Shown in pieces: positions 7,963 to 15,327 of a DNA stretch of 41,374 nt. The notes under the pieces were generated by a model, which was given only the letters and a program-made list of their open reading frames with translations, ran no database searches and had not been told where the DNA came from. The DNA is taken from IMG/VR virus record IMGVR_UViG_3300008448_000206, positions 1 to 41,374 of that record; one strand, written 5' to 3'. Origin of the DNA: a virus. The position numbers and the translations under genes are program-made. Position 1 is the stretch's first letter, and every line of letters starts with the position of its first letter.

Positions 7963-8145
7963 ATGAAGACCCCAAATTTACCCAGCGGCTACACGTGCGG
8001 CCATTGCGGCCGGTTCGCGAAATTTTCGGCATGGCTCTTTGCCCATTGGTACGAGCCAGTCATTCACACGTGCGAATGCGGCGCGCGTAGTCAGCTTGTC
8101 GAAGGCCGCGCAACTCTCAAACATCAACCCACGAAAGGCAAATGA
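7963..8145 (+). CDS. 60-residue zinc-ribbon protein, probably leaderless
   Basis: Has CGHC near residue 12 and CEC near residue 37, a plausible four-ligand zinc ribbon with His help. ATG 7963 lies seven bases after the B1 -10 box and has no ribosome site, so a B1 transcript would begin at or next to the start codon. Function unknown. The next gene follows with overlapping or adjacent start, suggesting one operon. Confidence 0.72.
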   Translation: MKTPNLPSGYTCGHCGRFAKFSAWLFAHWYEPVIHTCECGARSQLVEGRATLKHQPTKGK

Positions 8146-8147
8146 TC

Positions 8148-9041
8148 ATGACCCCCAAGCCGATAAATTCTCTCAAGGCCCTAGCCGAAGGCAAGACCGA
8201 CGGTTTCCAAAAGGCCGCATATTTCAAAGTTCGCCCGGATAAAGTCGAGTTCGAACAGGGCTTCAATTTGCGCGAGGAAGGCGCGGAATTGACCGAGCAT
8301 ATCGAACGCCTTTACCACGCCATGAAGGCGGGCGCGTACATTCCCCCGATTGACGTTTCGGTTATCGACGGCCGGGTTCTCGTTCGCGACGGCCATTGCC
8401 GCACCCGGGCCGCCCTGCGCTTGCTGGGGGAGGGCGTCGAGTATCTCTTGGAGGCGCGCCAATTGCGCGGCAACGACGCCGACGCCGTGTTTCATATGCT
8501 CGGCTCGGGTCAGGGCAAACACTTTACCCCCTTGGAGCAAGGGCGCGGCTTCCTGCGGCTTACCAACATGGGCCACACGGTCGCCGAGATTGCCGCGCGT
8601 ACCGGAATGCACCGCTCAACCGTGGAGAACGGCTTGGCACTCGCCGAGGCCCCCGTGGCCGTGCAAAAGATGATTGCCGAGGGTAAGGTGGCCTCGCATA
8701 CCGCGCTCAAGGCCGTACGCCAAGAGGGGGCCGCCAAGGCTACCGAGAAACTCGCGGCAGGCGTCAAGGCGGCCGAGAAGGTCGGCAAGAAGAAAGCCAC
8801 GGCAAAGCATATCGACGGCCCCAAGGAACGCGGGCAAACCCTGCCGCCGAAGGAAACCGCCGCCCCCGTGCCGCCCCCGCCCAAGCGTCGCGCGGCCGAC
8901 AAGACCCTCGAAGATAAATGCGTCGAGTTCGTTCGCGCCCTCGCCGACCGTAGCACGCTTGTAACCTATCAAACGCGCGACTTCGTGCAATTGATCGAGG
9001 CCGCTTACGATATTGTCAGCCCCGAGGAACCCAAGAAATGA
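8148..9041 (+). CDS. ParB-like DNA-binding protein
   Basis: About 297 residues. Residues ~75-95 have the ParB/Srx core (VLVRDGHCRTRAA, compare DGHRR in ParB). Residues ~135-165 have a helix-turn-helix (TVAEIAARTGMHRSTVENGLAL). A Lys/Pro-rich linker (~210-250) and a C-terminal helical domain follow, as in chromosome and plasmid partition proteins. No parA partner or repeated parS-like site is visible nearby, so it may be a regulator, a replication accessory or a nuclease-like ParB homologue. ATG 8148 fits the AAAGG spacing. ATG 8142, overlapping the preceding TGA, is the alternative. Confidence 0.85.
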   Translation: MTPKPINSLKALAEGKTDGFQKAAYFKVRPDKVEFEQGFNLREEGAELTEHIERLYHAMKAGAYIPPIDVSVIDGRVLVRDGHCRTRAALRLLGEGVEYLLEARQLRGNDADAVFHMLGSGQGKHFTPLEQGRGFLRLTNMGHTVAEIAARTGMHRSTVENGLALAEAPVAVQKMIAEGKVASHTALKAVRQEGAAKATEKLAAGVKAAEKVGKKKATAKHIDGPKERGQTLPPKETAAPVPPPPKRRAADKTLEDKCVEFVRALADRSTLVTYQTRDFVQLIEAAYDIVSPEEPKK

Positions 9042-9211
9042 GCCAAGCCCCCCACACTTGCGCCGCCCGACCGGGGGCCGATCAACAAATGCGGTGCGCC
9101 CGGTGCGGCCTCGTTTGGGATATTGACGACCCCGAGCCGCCCACGTGTCGCGACGAGCCGGTGCCGAAACCGAAAGTCAAGAAACCCAGCAAAAGGAAGC
9201 CGAAGCAATGA
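9038..9211 (+). CDS. 57-residue zinc-ribbon protein
   Basis: Starts at ATG 9038, overlapping the ParB-like stop by four bases (ATGA). It contains CARCGLVWD and a third cysteine in PPTC, plus C8, so four cysteines could hold zinc. The end is very basic (KPKVKKPSKRKPK), suggesting nucleic-acid binding. I know similar CxRCGLVWD proteins from other phages. No function is assigned. Confidence 0.75.
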   Translation: MSQAPHTCAARPGADQQMRCARCGLVWDIDDPEPPTCRDEPVPKPKVKKPSKRKPKQ

Positions 9212-9294
9212 CGCTCGACACTATCGCCCGCCTCGCCCAAACGGTCGCGGCCATCGCCACGACGGCGGCTTGCCTCAAGTTCCTACTATCATGA
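9208..9294 (+). CDS. 28-residue translationally coupled peptide
   Basis: ATG 9208 overlaps the previous stop (ATGA), and its own TGA overlaps the next ATG in the same way. The peptide is Ala/Thr-rich with a hydrophobic centre (TVAAIATTAACLKFLL), perhaps one short membrane helix. It could be a real peptide or a coupling leader for the next gene. Confidence 0.45.
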   Translation: MTLDTIARLAQTVAAIATTAACLKFLLS

Positions 9295-9467
9295 TTCGCG
9301 CATGGCTCGCGGGCTTGTTGGCCGCCCTGTTCCCGCCGAAGCCATTCGAGGCCCCGCCCCTTAACCGTGCCGAACGAAGGCGAAAGCAACGCCAACGAAC
9401 CCCCGGCGGGTGCGGGTCAAGCGATTGGCAAGCAAGATACCGGCGATGGAAGCTCAACCGCAAATAA
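9291..9467 (+). CDS. 58-residue basic protein with hydrophobic N-terminus
   Basis: Starts at ATG 9291, overlapping the stop of the 28-residue frame. Residues 1-14 (MIRAWLAGLLAALF) are hydrophobic. The rest is strongly basic and includes NRAERRRKQRQR. It may be an inner-membrane-anchored nucleic-acid-binding peptide. It is the last gene before a strong terminator. Confidence 0.6.
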   Translation: MIRAWLAGLLAALFPPKPFEAPPLNRAERRRKQRQRTPGGCGSSDWQARYRRWKLNRK

Positions 9468-9488
9468 AGCCCTTCGGGGCTTTTTTTT
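9467..9488 (+). terminator. Rho-independent terminator
   Basis: AAGCCC-TTCG-GGGCTT hairpin (9467-9482) followed by eight T (9481-9488). It closes the operon 7963-9467, just before promoter A2. Confidence 0.95.
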
Positions 9489-9499
9489 CGTTTTAGGGC

Positions 9500-9546
9500 T
9501 TGACATTCCGTATTTCGTATTACATAATTCAGCCATCAACAACGAA
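9500..9546 (+). promoter_or_regulatory. Promoter A, copy 2
   Basis: TTGACA 9500-9505 and CATAAT 9523-9528 with a 17-base spacer. Its 47 bases are identical to copies at 7355 and 21570. Unlike those, its upstream flank is GTTTTAGGGC, so identity begins at the -35. Confidence 0.88.
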
Positions 9547-9559
9547 ACGAGGCCCCAAA

Positions 9560-9784
9560 ATGAAAAAGTTCGAAGCCGGTAAGACCTACACGACCCGCAG
9601 TATTTGCGACCATGATTGCGTTATCTCGGTCACTATCGAGAAGCGCACGGCCAAGACGGTAACGGCCACGGTTCGCGGCGAGTCGAAAACCTTTCGCGTT
9701 GCCGAGTACGACGGCGCGGAATTTATCAAGCCGTGGGGTTCGTACTCTATGGCCCCTATCATCAACGCAAACGACGGGAAATAA
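9560..9784 (+). CDS. Conserved small phage protein (YTTRSICDHDC type)
   Basis: A 74-residue protein from ATG 9560 after promoter A2. It contains GKTYTTRSICDHDCVISVTIEKR, TAKTVTATV and the ending SMAPIINA. This is a small family I recall from many phages and prophages, of unknown function, probably a compact beta barrel. The ribosome site is weak (GAGG). Confidence 0.8.
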   Translation: MKKFEAGKTYTTRSICDHDCVISVTIEKRTAKTVTATVRGESKTFRVAEYDGAEFIKPWGSYSMAPIINANDGK

Positions 9785-9786
9785 TC

Positions 9787-10083
9787 ATGGAAACAATCGA
9801 CCTCACGCCCACATGGGCCGCAGTTCTCCCGATCCTCTTGGCCGCAATGGAGAACGGAACCGACGAGGGCCGCAGGCTGGCCCGCGAAGAATTCGCCCGT
9901 ATGGCTCAGGCGGCCGACAAGTACAACCAAGTCACGAGCCGCGCCCTAAAGGCCCTCGCGAAAACCTTCCCTTATGCCGACAAGGCCGTATCGCAGGAAC
10001 TAGCCGACGGCGGCGTGGGGATGCGGGAAGACCTCGACGCTATCGAAGACGCCCGCGACGTTTTGGCGAAATTCGGGCCATGA
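9787..10083 (+). CDS. 98-residue helical early protein, unknown
   Basis: ATG 9787 lies two bases after the previous stop, with GGGAAA upstream. The protein is acidic and almost wholly helical, with a hydrophobic N-terminal helix (WAAVLPILLAAM). No family recognised. It overlaps the next gene by four bases, so the three genes 9560-10238 form one operon from promoter A2. Confidence 0.7.
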   Translation: METIDLTPTWAAVLPILLAAMENGTDEGRRLAREEFARMAQAADKYNQVTSRALKALAKTFPYADKAVSQELADGGVGMREDLDAIEDARDVLAKFGP

Positions 10084-10238
10084 GTAAGCCCCGCACCCGG
10101 TACGGTATCCTCGACGACTTCGGCGAGGTCATTCGCTGGCAATGGGATAAACCCTCGTCGAATTACCGTTACATTGTCGAGCGCGTAAAGGTCGCCCCGG
10201 CCGTCGATTGGAACAACTTCGAACCCGCCCTATTCTGA
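10080..10238 (+). CDS. 52-residue conserved small phage protein
   Basis: Overlaps the previous stop (ATGA at 10080). Contains RYGILDDFGEVIRWQWDKP and YRYIVERVK, a pattern I recall from short phage proteins of unknown function. Last gene before a strong terminator. Confidence 0.75.
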   Translation: MSKPRTRYGILDDFGEVIRWQWDKPSSNYRYIVERVKVAPAVDWNNFEPALF

Positions 10239-10255
10239 GCAACTCCCAAAAACCG

Positions 10256-10278
10256 AAGGCCCCCGAAGGGGCCTTTTT
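10256..10278 (+). terminator. Terminator at convergent gene ends
   Basis: AAGGCCCC-CGAA-GGGGCCTT hairpin (10256-10275) followed by TTTTT (10274-10278). It stops the rightward operon immediately before the end of the leftward prim-pol gene at 10279. It may also slow the opposing transcripts. Confidence 0.92.
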
Positions 10279-12639
10279 CTATTGCGGCTTGACTTGTTGC
10301 GCCGCCGTGTATGCCTTGGCTATCTCGGCCGCCCCGCTCAACCATCGGTCGGGGTGATTGGCGAGGATGTAGAGTTGCGGTTTCTTGCCGTCGGGTTGCA
10401 CGGGGTTATTTACGCGGCCCTCGGGCAAGCCCGGGTGCGGAATGTAGCCCATGCCCTGCAAGAGTTCGCGCCGCTTGTTGAGGCTCAGGCGGCCGCCCAT
10501 TTTGAGGGTTTCGGTAACGAGGCGGTCGAGCATGACCGACGATACCCAGCCCCCCATAAATCCGGGCGTGTCTTGCGCGATCACTTCGGCGATTTGTTGC
10601 TCGACGCCGCCCCGGCTTTCTTGCATGGCCGCGTCGGTCGTTGAGGTATGCGGGGCGCGGTGGCAGGCCCCGGCGGGGTTGAACTCGGGCGGGATTTGAT
10701 AGGTATAGAGGAAATCGGTAATCGCCGCGAAACCTTCGGCCCGCGCCCATGCGTATAGCTTGGGGAAGTAATCGCCGCTCATGCCGTCGCGTTGAATGTC
10801 GGCGTAGGATTGTTGCCCCGTGTAGAACAGGGCGAAGCGGCGGGCCGTGTCGGGCGTCTTGCGAACGGCGGTTTTATGGTTGGTCGTGGCGATGAAGTTC
10901 GCGCAAATTTCCATCGAAAATTGATCGACGCCCTTTTGCTGAATCTGCACGCCGAAACCGCCCGTAATCAAGACCATGAGCCGATTTACTACGTCGTCGC
11001 TCGAATGGTCTTGCCCCTTCAATTCCTCAAGGGCGACGAAGATTTTATCGGCGATCCATCCGTTAAATTGGCTTGCTATGTCGTCGGCGAGGGGCCAGTG
11101 CGTGAAATGCTGGCCGACGGCCATTGCCACACAAGCCGAGAAAAAGGTTTTCCCGTTGCCTTCGCAACCCTGCAACACGGGGCACCAAGGGAATTTAACG
11201 CCCTTGTGTTGCACGCACGCCGCCATATAGGCGAGCAGAATTTGCCGGTCGCGCTCGTCGGGGAGAACCTTCGCCAAGTGCGTAAGGAAGGGGGTAACGT
11301 CGCCCGGGGCGCGCTTGACCTCGGCGGGCCAATAGGTATTGACCCGCAGGCGGCCCGCGTCGTTGATGATGCTGCCCGGGGGTTGGTCGGGCTTGAAACA
11401 AATCGTATCGGCTCGGGGGGCGCGCAATACCTGCGACTCGGTGAAAGCCTCCCAAGCGTTGCGCGTCGTGCGTTCATTTACGGCGTCCATTGCGAACACG
11501 TAGCCGCCGAACGCGACCCGGAATTGGTCGGGCTTGAGCATTGCGCCCCCGGGCACGAGTACGCGGTGGCGGTCTTGGATATACACGCACCCCGCAAAGA
11601 GCGTTTTTTGCGCCTCGGGTGATAGGAAGGTATGCCCGGTCACGTCGGCGGGGATTGGGGCGGCTTCCGTGGCCCTTGGCGTGGCCGCCGCTTCCATTGG
11701 CTTATCCTGCAAAACGTCGCCGGGTTGCGAAAGTATCGCGGCAATCGTTCGGGGCAAGTAATCGTCGCGGTGCCACTTGTCGCGCACGAGGCCCGATTGC
11801 ATCATGAGCGATTTAATTCGCTCACCGTGGCGACCCGTCCAAAAGGCAAGGTGCGAAGCGAGCGCGGCGTCGGCTTGGCTCGCGTCATAGGCCCGCCCGC
11901 CCCCGTCAGGGTAAGCCACGGTCAAGGCGTCGGCGTTCGCTTCCCAAAGGTCGGCGAATGATGCGCGGCCGCCGAAGACATTCGAGGCGCTCTTGCTGCG
12001 AAGGGCGCGCCGGATCAAGTCGGCGTCGTCGGTCGGCCCCCGCCATTCAGGCACGGGCGCGTCGCTCAAAGAGAAATCGCCGTCGGCCCCCGAGGAAGCC
12101 CCGGCCGGGAAGTATTCGGCCGTCACGGCATGGAGGGCGGCGGTATGGTCGGTCGCCGCGTCGCCTTGCGCCCCGACGCCGGTAAGGGCGACGAAACGCA
12201 ACTCGGTATAGAACTCAAGCCCGAGGGCGGTATTTTTCTTACCGTGGGCAGGCGCGCGGCCGGTGCCGAAAATGTGCATTCCCTTACCCGATTGGCTCAT
12301 TTCCATAGCCGCGCCCGGGAACATGGAGGCCAAGCGCAAAGCAACCGGCGACCATTGCGAGCCGTCGAAAGCGTTGTCTATGTCAATGAAGAAAAACGGG
12401 TCGGATTCCTGAAACGAGAAAGCCACGCCGAAGCCTTGCCCCCACGCGCTCGCAACCGCGCAAGCATGGTCGGCGGTCGTCCAATTCGCGGGGTCGTGCG
12501 CGGTGCAAACCTGCCCCGTGTGGGGGCTTACGGGTAGCTTGTCCATCTTGCCCGGGATGCGTTGCGAGGGCACGAGGGCATAACAAAGGAATTGACGGTA
12601 CGCCGCCATAGCGGCCAAGGCTGGGGGCAAACTTTGCAT
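10279..12639 (-). CDS. Primase-polymerase / SF3 helicase fusion
   Basis: A 786-residue replication protein. The N-terminal ~200 residues look like an archaeo-eukaryotic primase (prim-pol) domain: FFFIDIDNAF (D86, D88), SQSGKGMHIFG (S117...H122) and GLEFYTELRFVALTG (third catalytic region). The C-terminal part is a D5/SF3-like helicase with Walker A GCEGNGKT (491-498), Walker B-like KIFVALEEL (532-540), sensor FIATTNH and arginine finger region RRFALF. The plan resembles NrS-1-type primase/helicases. It probably primes and unwinds DNA for the phage polymerase. ATG 12639 follows AAGGGGG at good spacing. Longer reading into the upstream gene is rejected. It is co-transcribed with the mini-TetR gene. 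Confidence 0.92.
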   Translation of the reverse strand: MQSLPPALAAMAAYRQFLCYALVPSQRIPGKMDKLPVSPHTGQVCTAHDPANWTTADHACAVASAWGQGFGVAFSFQESDPFFFIDIDNAFDGSQWSPVALRLASMFPGAAMEMSQSGKGMHIFGTGRAPAHGKKNTALGLEFYTELRFVALTGVGAQGDAATDHTAALHAVTAEYFPAGASSGADGDFSLSDAPVPEWRGPTDDADLIRRALRSKSASNVFGGRASFADLWEANADALTVAYPDGGGRAYDASQADAALASHLAFWTGRHGERIKSLMMQSGLVRDKWHRDDYLPRTIAAILSQPGDVLQDKPMEAAATPRATEAAPIPADVTGHTFLSPEAQKTLFAGCVYIQDRHRVLVPGGAMLKPDQFRVAFGGYVFAMDAVNERTTRNAWEAFTESQVLRAPRADTICFKPDQPPGSIINDAGRLRVNTYWPAEVKRAPGDVTPFLTHLAKVLPDERDRQILLAYMAACVQHKGVKFPWCPVLQGCEGNGKTFFSACVAMAVGQHFTHWPLADDIASQFNGWIADKIFVALEELKGQDHSSDDVVNRLMVLITGGFGVQIQQKGVDQFSMEICANFIATTNHKTAVRKTPDTARRFALFYTGQQSYADIQRDGMSGDYFPKLYAWARAEGFAAITDFLYTYQIPPEFNPAGACHRAPHTSTTDAAMQESRGGVEQQIAEVIAQDTPGFMGGWVSSVMLDRLVTETLKMGGRLSLNKRRELLQGMGYIPHPGLPEGRVNNPVQPDGKKPQLYILANHPDRWLSGAAEIAKAYTAAQQVKPQ

Positions 12640-12652
12640 TCGAGAGGCCCCC

Positions 12653-12967
12653 TTAATTCGCGAGCGATTGCAAAGCGCGTTGCCGCAATTCCTCGGGGGC
12701 TTTGAGCGCGTGGCGATCCCGTGCGGCCAAGCCTTGAGCAATCACGGGGAGGCACTCGGTACGCACGGCCTCGCGCATGATATGGCGGCGAAGCTCGGGC
12801 ATGGTGCCAAGATGGTAAGAAATCAGCGTCGGCGGGATTCCGGCTTTCTTCGCGATTTCGTCGCGGGTAATGCGGGAATATGTCGTATCGCTATGACAAA
12901 GGGCGAGGGCGGCCGTCAGGATTTGGGCGACTCGCTCGCGGGCTTCTAGTTTGATTTGTGGTTTCAT
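12653..12967 (-). CDS. Mini TetR-type helix-turn-helix regulator
   Basis: 104 residues. Residues ~28-60 (YSRITRDEIAKKAGIPPTLISYHLGTMPELRRHIMREAV) match the TetR N-terminal DNA-binding domain: helix-turn-helix, then the YHLGTMPELRR helix entry. Normal TetR proteins have ~200 residues with a ligand and dimerisation domain. Here only about 40 residues follow (IAQGLAAR...LKAPEELRQRA). I recall similar short proteins from other phages. An operator-promoter (B2) lies immediately upstream, suggesting self-regulation. It is the best candidate to bind the four CTTGAC-N6-GACAAG sites. The pairing of protein and sites is inference. Confidence 0.85.
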   Translation of the reverse strand: MKPQIKLEARERVAQILTAALALCHSDTTYSRITRDEIAKKAGIPPTLISYHLGTMPELRRHIMREAVRTECLPVIAQGLAARDRHALKAPEELRQRALQSLAN

Positions 12968-12976
12968 AGTGCCTCA

Positions 12977-13006
12977 AGGATAAAACGACTTGTCGGTTTC
13001 GTCAAG
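12977..13006 (-). promoter_or_regulatory. Promoter B2 with palindromic operator (leftward)
   Basis: On the minus strand TTGACG (13005-13000), a 17-base spacer and TATCCT (12982-12977) lie between the VRR-NUC stop and the mini-TetR start. The palindrome CTTGAC-N6-GACAAG spans 12989-13006. Expected start of transcription is within about three bases of ATG 12967, so the leader is very short or absent, although GAGG lies just before the ATG. Confidence 0.72.
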
Positions 13007-13501
13007 TTACAAAGTACCCGGCCCGGTAGCGAAAGACGCATCGCCGCCGCACGAGTTTATCAAGTTGCACCATGCCAATTGCGCAACCTCCCGCCCCGCC
13101 CCCGTATATTGCCATCCCGGGGCCTTAATTTCACGCGAAACAAATTGCCCGAACGTGTGGCCGACGTGGTGCGGCAGGATCACAAGGGGGCGAATACCGA
13201 TCAAGTCGCCCGATTTGATTACCTCGTTCATTTTGGCCGAGTCATTGCCGAGGCCGTAGCGCACGGGGCGGCCGGTCTTGTCTTCCAAGACGCCGACGTT
13301 ATTTCGAAACAACTTTACGCCCTTCTCGCTCGCTTCAAGCCGCACGACGGATTGCGCCCACGCCTCGGATTTGCCCGCGCCCGGGGCCTCGGCCGGTAGC
13401 GGCGGGGTATAGGTGCCGAGCGTAATTTGCAAGTCGCGGAAGGCTTCGACGGTAAGCGGCTTGCCCGCGTTTCGGTTGAACCATTCGTGTAAGTCGTTCA
13501 T
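13007..13501 (-). CDS. VRR-NUC family nuclease
   Basis: 164 residues. The C-terminal ~100 residues show the PD-(D/E)xK pattern of VRR-NUC: SGDLIGIRPL (D99), FVSREIK (E124, K126) and REVAQLAW (Q141). Such nucleases cut branched DNA or flaps and are often next to SF2 helicases in phages, as here. It overlaps the helicase stop by four bases and was probably translated with it. The N-terminal ~60 residues are a variable helical part. Likely role: resolving replication or recombination intermediates. Confidence 0.88.
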   Translation of the reverse strand: MNDLHEWFNRNAGKPLTVEAFRDLQITLGTYTPPLPAEAPGAGKSEAWAQSVVRLEASEKGVKLFRNNVGVLEDKTGRPVRYGLGNDSAKMNEVIKSGDLIGIRPLVILPHHVGHTFGQFVSREIKAPGWQYTGAGREVAQLAWCNLINSCGGDASFATGPGTL

Positions 13502-15228
13502 GCGGGGATCACTCCATGCGTATCAAGTAAAGTTTTGATTTTGAGGGTCAGGGCTTCGGCGTCGGGCCGCCCGAGGGCTTGCGCCGTCAGTACGTCAAGG
13601 CCGAACGTATGGTAAAAAATCCGGTAACTTTGCGAATCGTCGCGGCCTTGGTGCCGTTGCCAGCCCGCCCAAAGCGCGATCATTTCGCGCAAGACGTGTT
13701 GCGCTTGTTGCCGCTCGTGGTGCCTGTTCATGAGGCCCCGGGCGGCCATCGGGTCGAGCGATTGCGGTATGCGCGGCGCGCCGTCAATGTTGGCGACCTT
13801 CCCGCGCAAGGCGGCGAGCGCTTCCGGGGTCAGTTCGTGCAAGTCACCATCGACAAATTCGGGGGCGCTACGCTCGGGCGGCTCGGGGTAGAACCCGCAG
13901 TACGGGCACGTCTTGAGGAACCGGGGGTAAATCGAAGCGCACGGCGTACCCTGCCCGTCGGCGTTCTCGTTCGCGCACGCACGAAGCGGCACGGCGTCGG
14001 AAGGCCCCGAGCTACGGCGTTCGCGCCGGTCGAGCGTGTCGTTACGGGGGGCGTCGGGCAAGCCGTGGCGAATGACGTTGCCCACGTGGTCGATAATCAG
14101 GGCGACGGGCTTACTACTCGCGGCGATGTTGGCGCGGCGTTCCTCGTCGCTCAGGGTGCCCCAAATAGCCGAGAGGTCGGCCGGGATCATGAGGCGCAAA
14201 GCGCGGCCGAATTGCTGCACAAACAGGGGCCAAGATTCCGTCTTGCGAACCATGCTCACGACCTCGATTGCCGGAAGGTCGAAGCCTTCGCCGAACAAAT
14301 CGACATTGACCAATTGCATAACTTGGCGCGTCTTGAACCGGCGCAAAATTTGAGTGCGCAAGAGGGCGGGCGTCTTCGCGCTCACGATTTCGGCGGGCAC
14401 CCCGGCGGCACGGTAGGCGGCGCAAATCTCCTTCGCTGATTCAATATCGACCGCGAACGTTACGCCAAGTTTGCCCGGGGCAATCTTGAGGTAATGTTTC
14501 ACCACGTCGCCCACGATCTTGTCGGAAGCATGAACGGCCGCGCGTAGCTTGGCGGGCGAGAAGTCACCCGAGGCGGTCACGGTCACTTCGGAATAATCAA
14601 CGTCGGAAGGCGGCGCGAACACGCGGTAATCGGTCAGGTATCCCGCGTCGATAAGTTCGCGAAGCTCGGGGCCTTGCACGATACCTTCGAAAACCCCGTC
14701 GGCGTGCGCCCCCAGCCCGCGACCGTCGGCACGGGCAGGCGTGGCCGTGACCCCTAGCCCGTAGGCATTCGGGAACATCGAACACGCCTCGCCCCATTTG
14801 TTCTCGCGCAAGACGTGGTGCGCTTCGTCCATATCCCATAGGCCGACTTGATGAAACCAAGGGTCGCCGGAAGCCTTGCGACCGACGAGCGTATCGACGG
14901 AACACACGCCAACGCGCGCCCCGGGGTTGTAGAACGACCGGCCGAATTCTTCCATGTGGAGGGTTACGCAATCCCGCCGCAAAGAGTCGGGGCCGATTAC
15001 CCGGTGCGCTATGCCTTCGCGGGCAAGCGCTACCGACTTTTGCGTTACGAGTTCCGAACGGTGCGCAATGCTCGCGACCGCGCAATTCATGTCGCGCACA
15101 ATGTCGGCGGTGATCACGGTTTTACCCGAGCCGGTCGGCGACTTGACGAGAACGTTTCTTTTTCCGTCGTTCCAGTGCTGGAAAACGGCGGCTTTGATAC
15201 CAAGTTGGAAAGGGCGAAGGCGGCTCAT
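13498..15228 (-). CDS. SF2 DEAD/DEAH-box helicase
   Basis: 576 residues with the SF2 motifs in order: Walker A SPTGSGKT (30-37), Ia around IAHRSELV, DEAH at 134-137, III-like GVTATPAR (159-166), and VI QQFGRALR (~335-342). A Cys-rich stretch follows (C...C then CPYC, ~410-445), probably a zinc-binding module. An all-helical C-terminal domain ends the protein. It probably unwinds DNA during replication or recombination with the VRR-NUC partner. It is the first gene of the leftward replication operon, from the divergent promoter at 15268-15296. Confidence 0.93.
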   Translation of the reverse strand: MSRLRPFQLGIKAAVFQHWNDGKRNVLVKSPTGSGKTVITADIVRDMNCAVASIAHRSELVTQKSVALAREGIAHRVIGPDSLRRDCVTLHMEEFGRSFYNPGARVGVCSVDTLVGRKASGDPWFHQVGLWDMDEAHHVLRENKWGEACSMFPNAYGLGVTATPARADGRGLGAHADGVFEGIVQGPELRELIDAGYLTDYRVFAPPSDVDYSEVTVTASGDFSPAKLRAAVHASDKIVGDVVKHYLKIAPGKLGVTFAVDIESAKEICAAYRAAGVPAEIVSAKTPALLRTQILRRFKTRQVMQLVNVDLFGEGFDLPAIEVVSMVRKTESWPLFVQQFGRALRLMIPADLSAIWGTLSDEERRANIAASSKPVALIIDHVGNVIRHGLPDAPRNDTLDRRERRSSGPSDAVPLRACANENADGQGTPCASIYPRFLKTCPYCGFYPEPPERSAPEFVDGDLHELTPEALAALRGKVANIDGAPRIPQSLDPMAARGLMNRHHERQQAQHVLREMIALWAGWQRHQGRDDSQSYRIFYHTFGLDVLTAQALGRPDAEALTLKIKTLLDTHGVIPA

Positions 15229-15246
15229 AAATTTAATTTCGTATCA

Positions 15247-15275
15247 CTTGACAAGTTCGACAAGACGAGTATATT
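15247..15275 (+). promoter_or_regulatory. Promoter B3 with palindromic operator (rightward)
   Basis: TTGACA (15248-15253), a 16-base spacer and TATATT (15270-15275). Palindrome CTTGAC-N6-GACAAG at 15247-15264. Drives the gene at 15328. Its -10 overlaps the -10 of an opposing promoter. Confidence 0.78.
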
Positions 15276-15296
15276 TCGTTACGCGATTACCCGCAA
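15268..15296 (-). promoter_or_regulatory. Leftward promoter facing B3
   Basis: On the minus strand TTGCGG (15296-15291), a 17-base spacer and TATACT (15273-15268). Expected start is near 15261, inside the B3 palindrome. Drives the helicase/VRR-NUC genes. A protein bound to the palindrome would block both directions. Confidence 0.68.
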
Positions 15297-15327
15297 CCCT
15301 TTTACCAACTTTCGAAAGGTTCGAACC

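Noticed and set aside
8148-9041. ParB-like gene as evidence of a plasmid-prophage with a partition system
   Set aside because: No parA, no repeated parS-like sites and no plasmid replication initiator were seen. ParB-like proteins also occur in lytic phages.
14848-15327. N-terminal extension of the Pro/Ala-rich protein into the helicase gene region
   Set aside because: It is antisense to the helicase and would place the gene start before promoter B3. ATG 15328 has a good ribosome site and matches the SSB leader.
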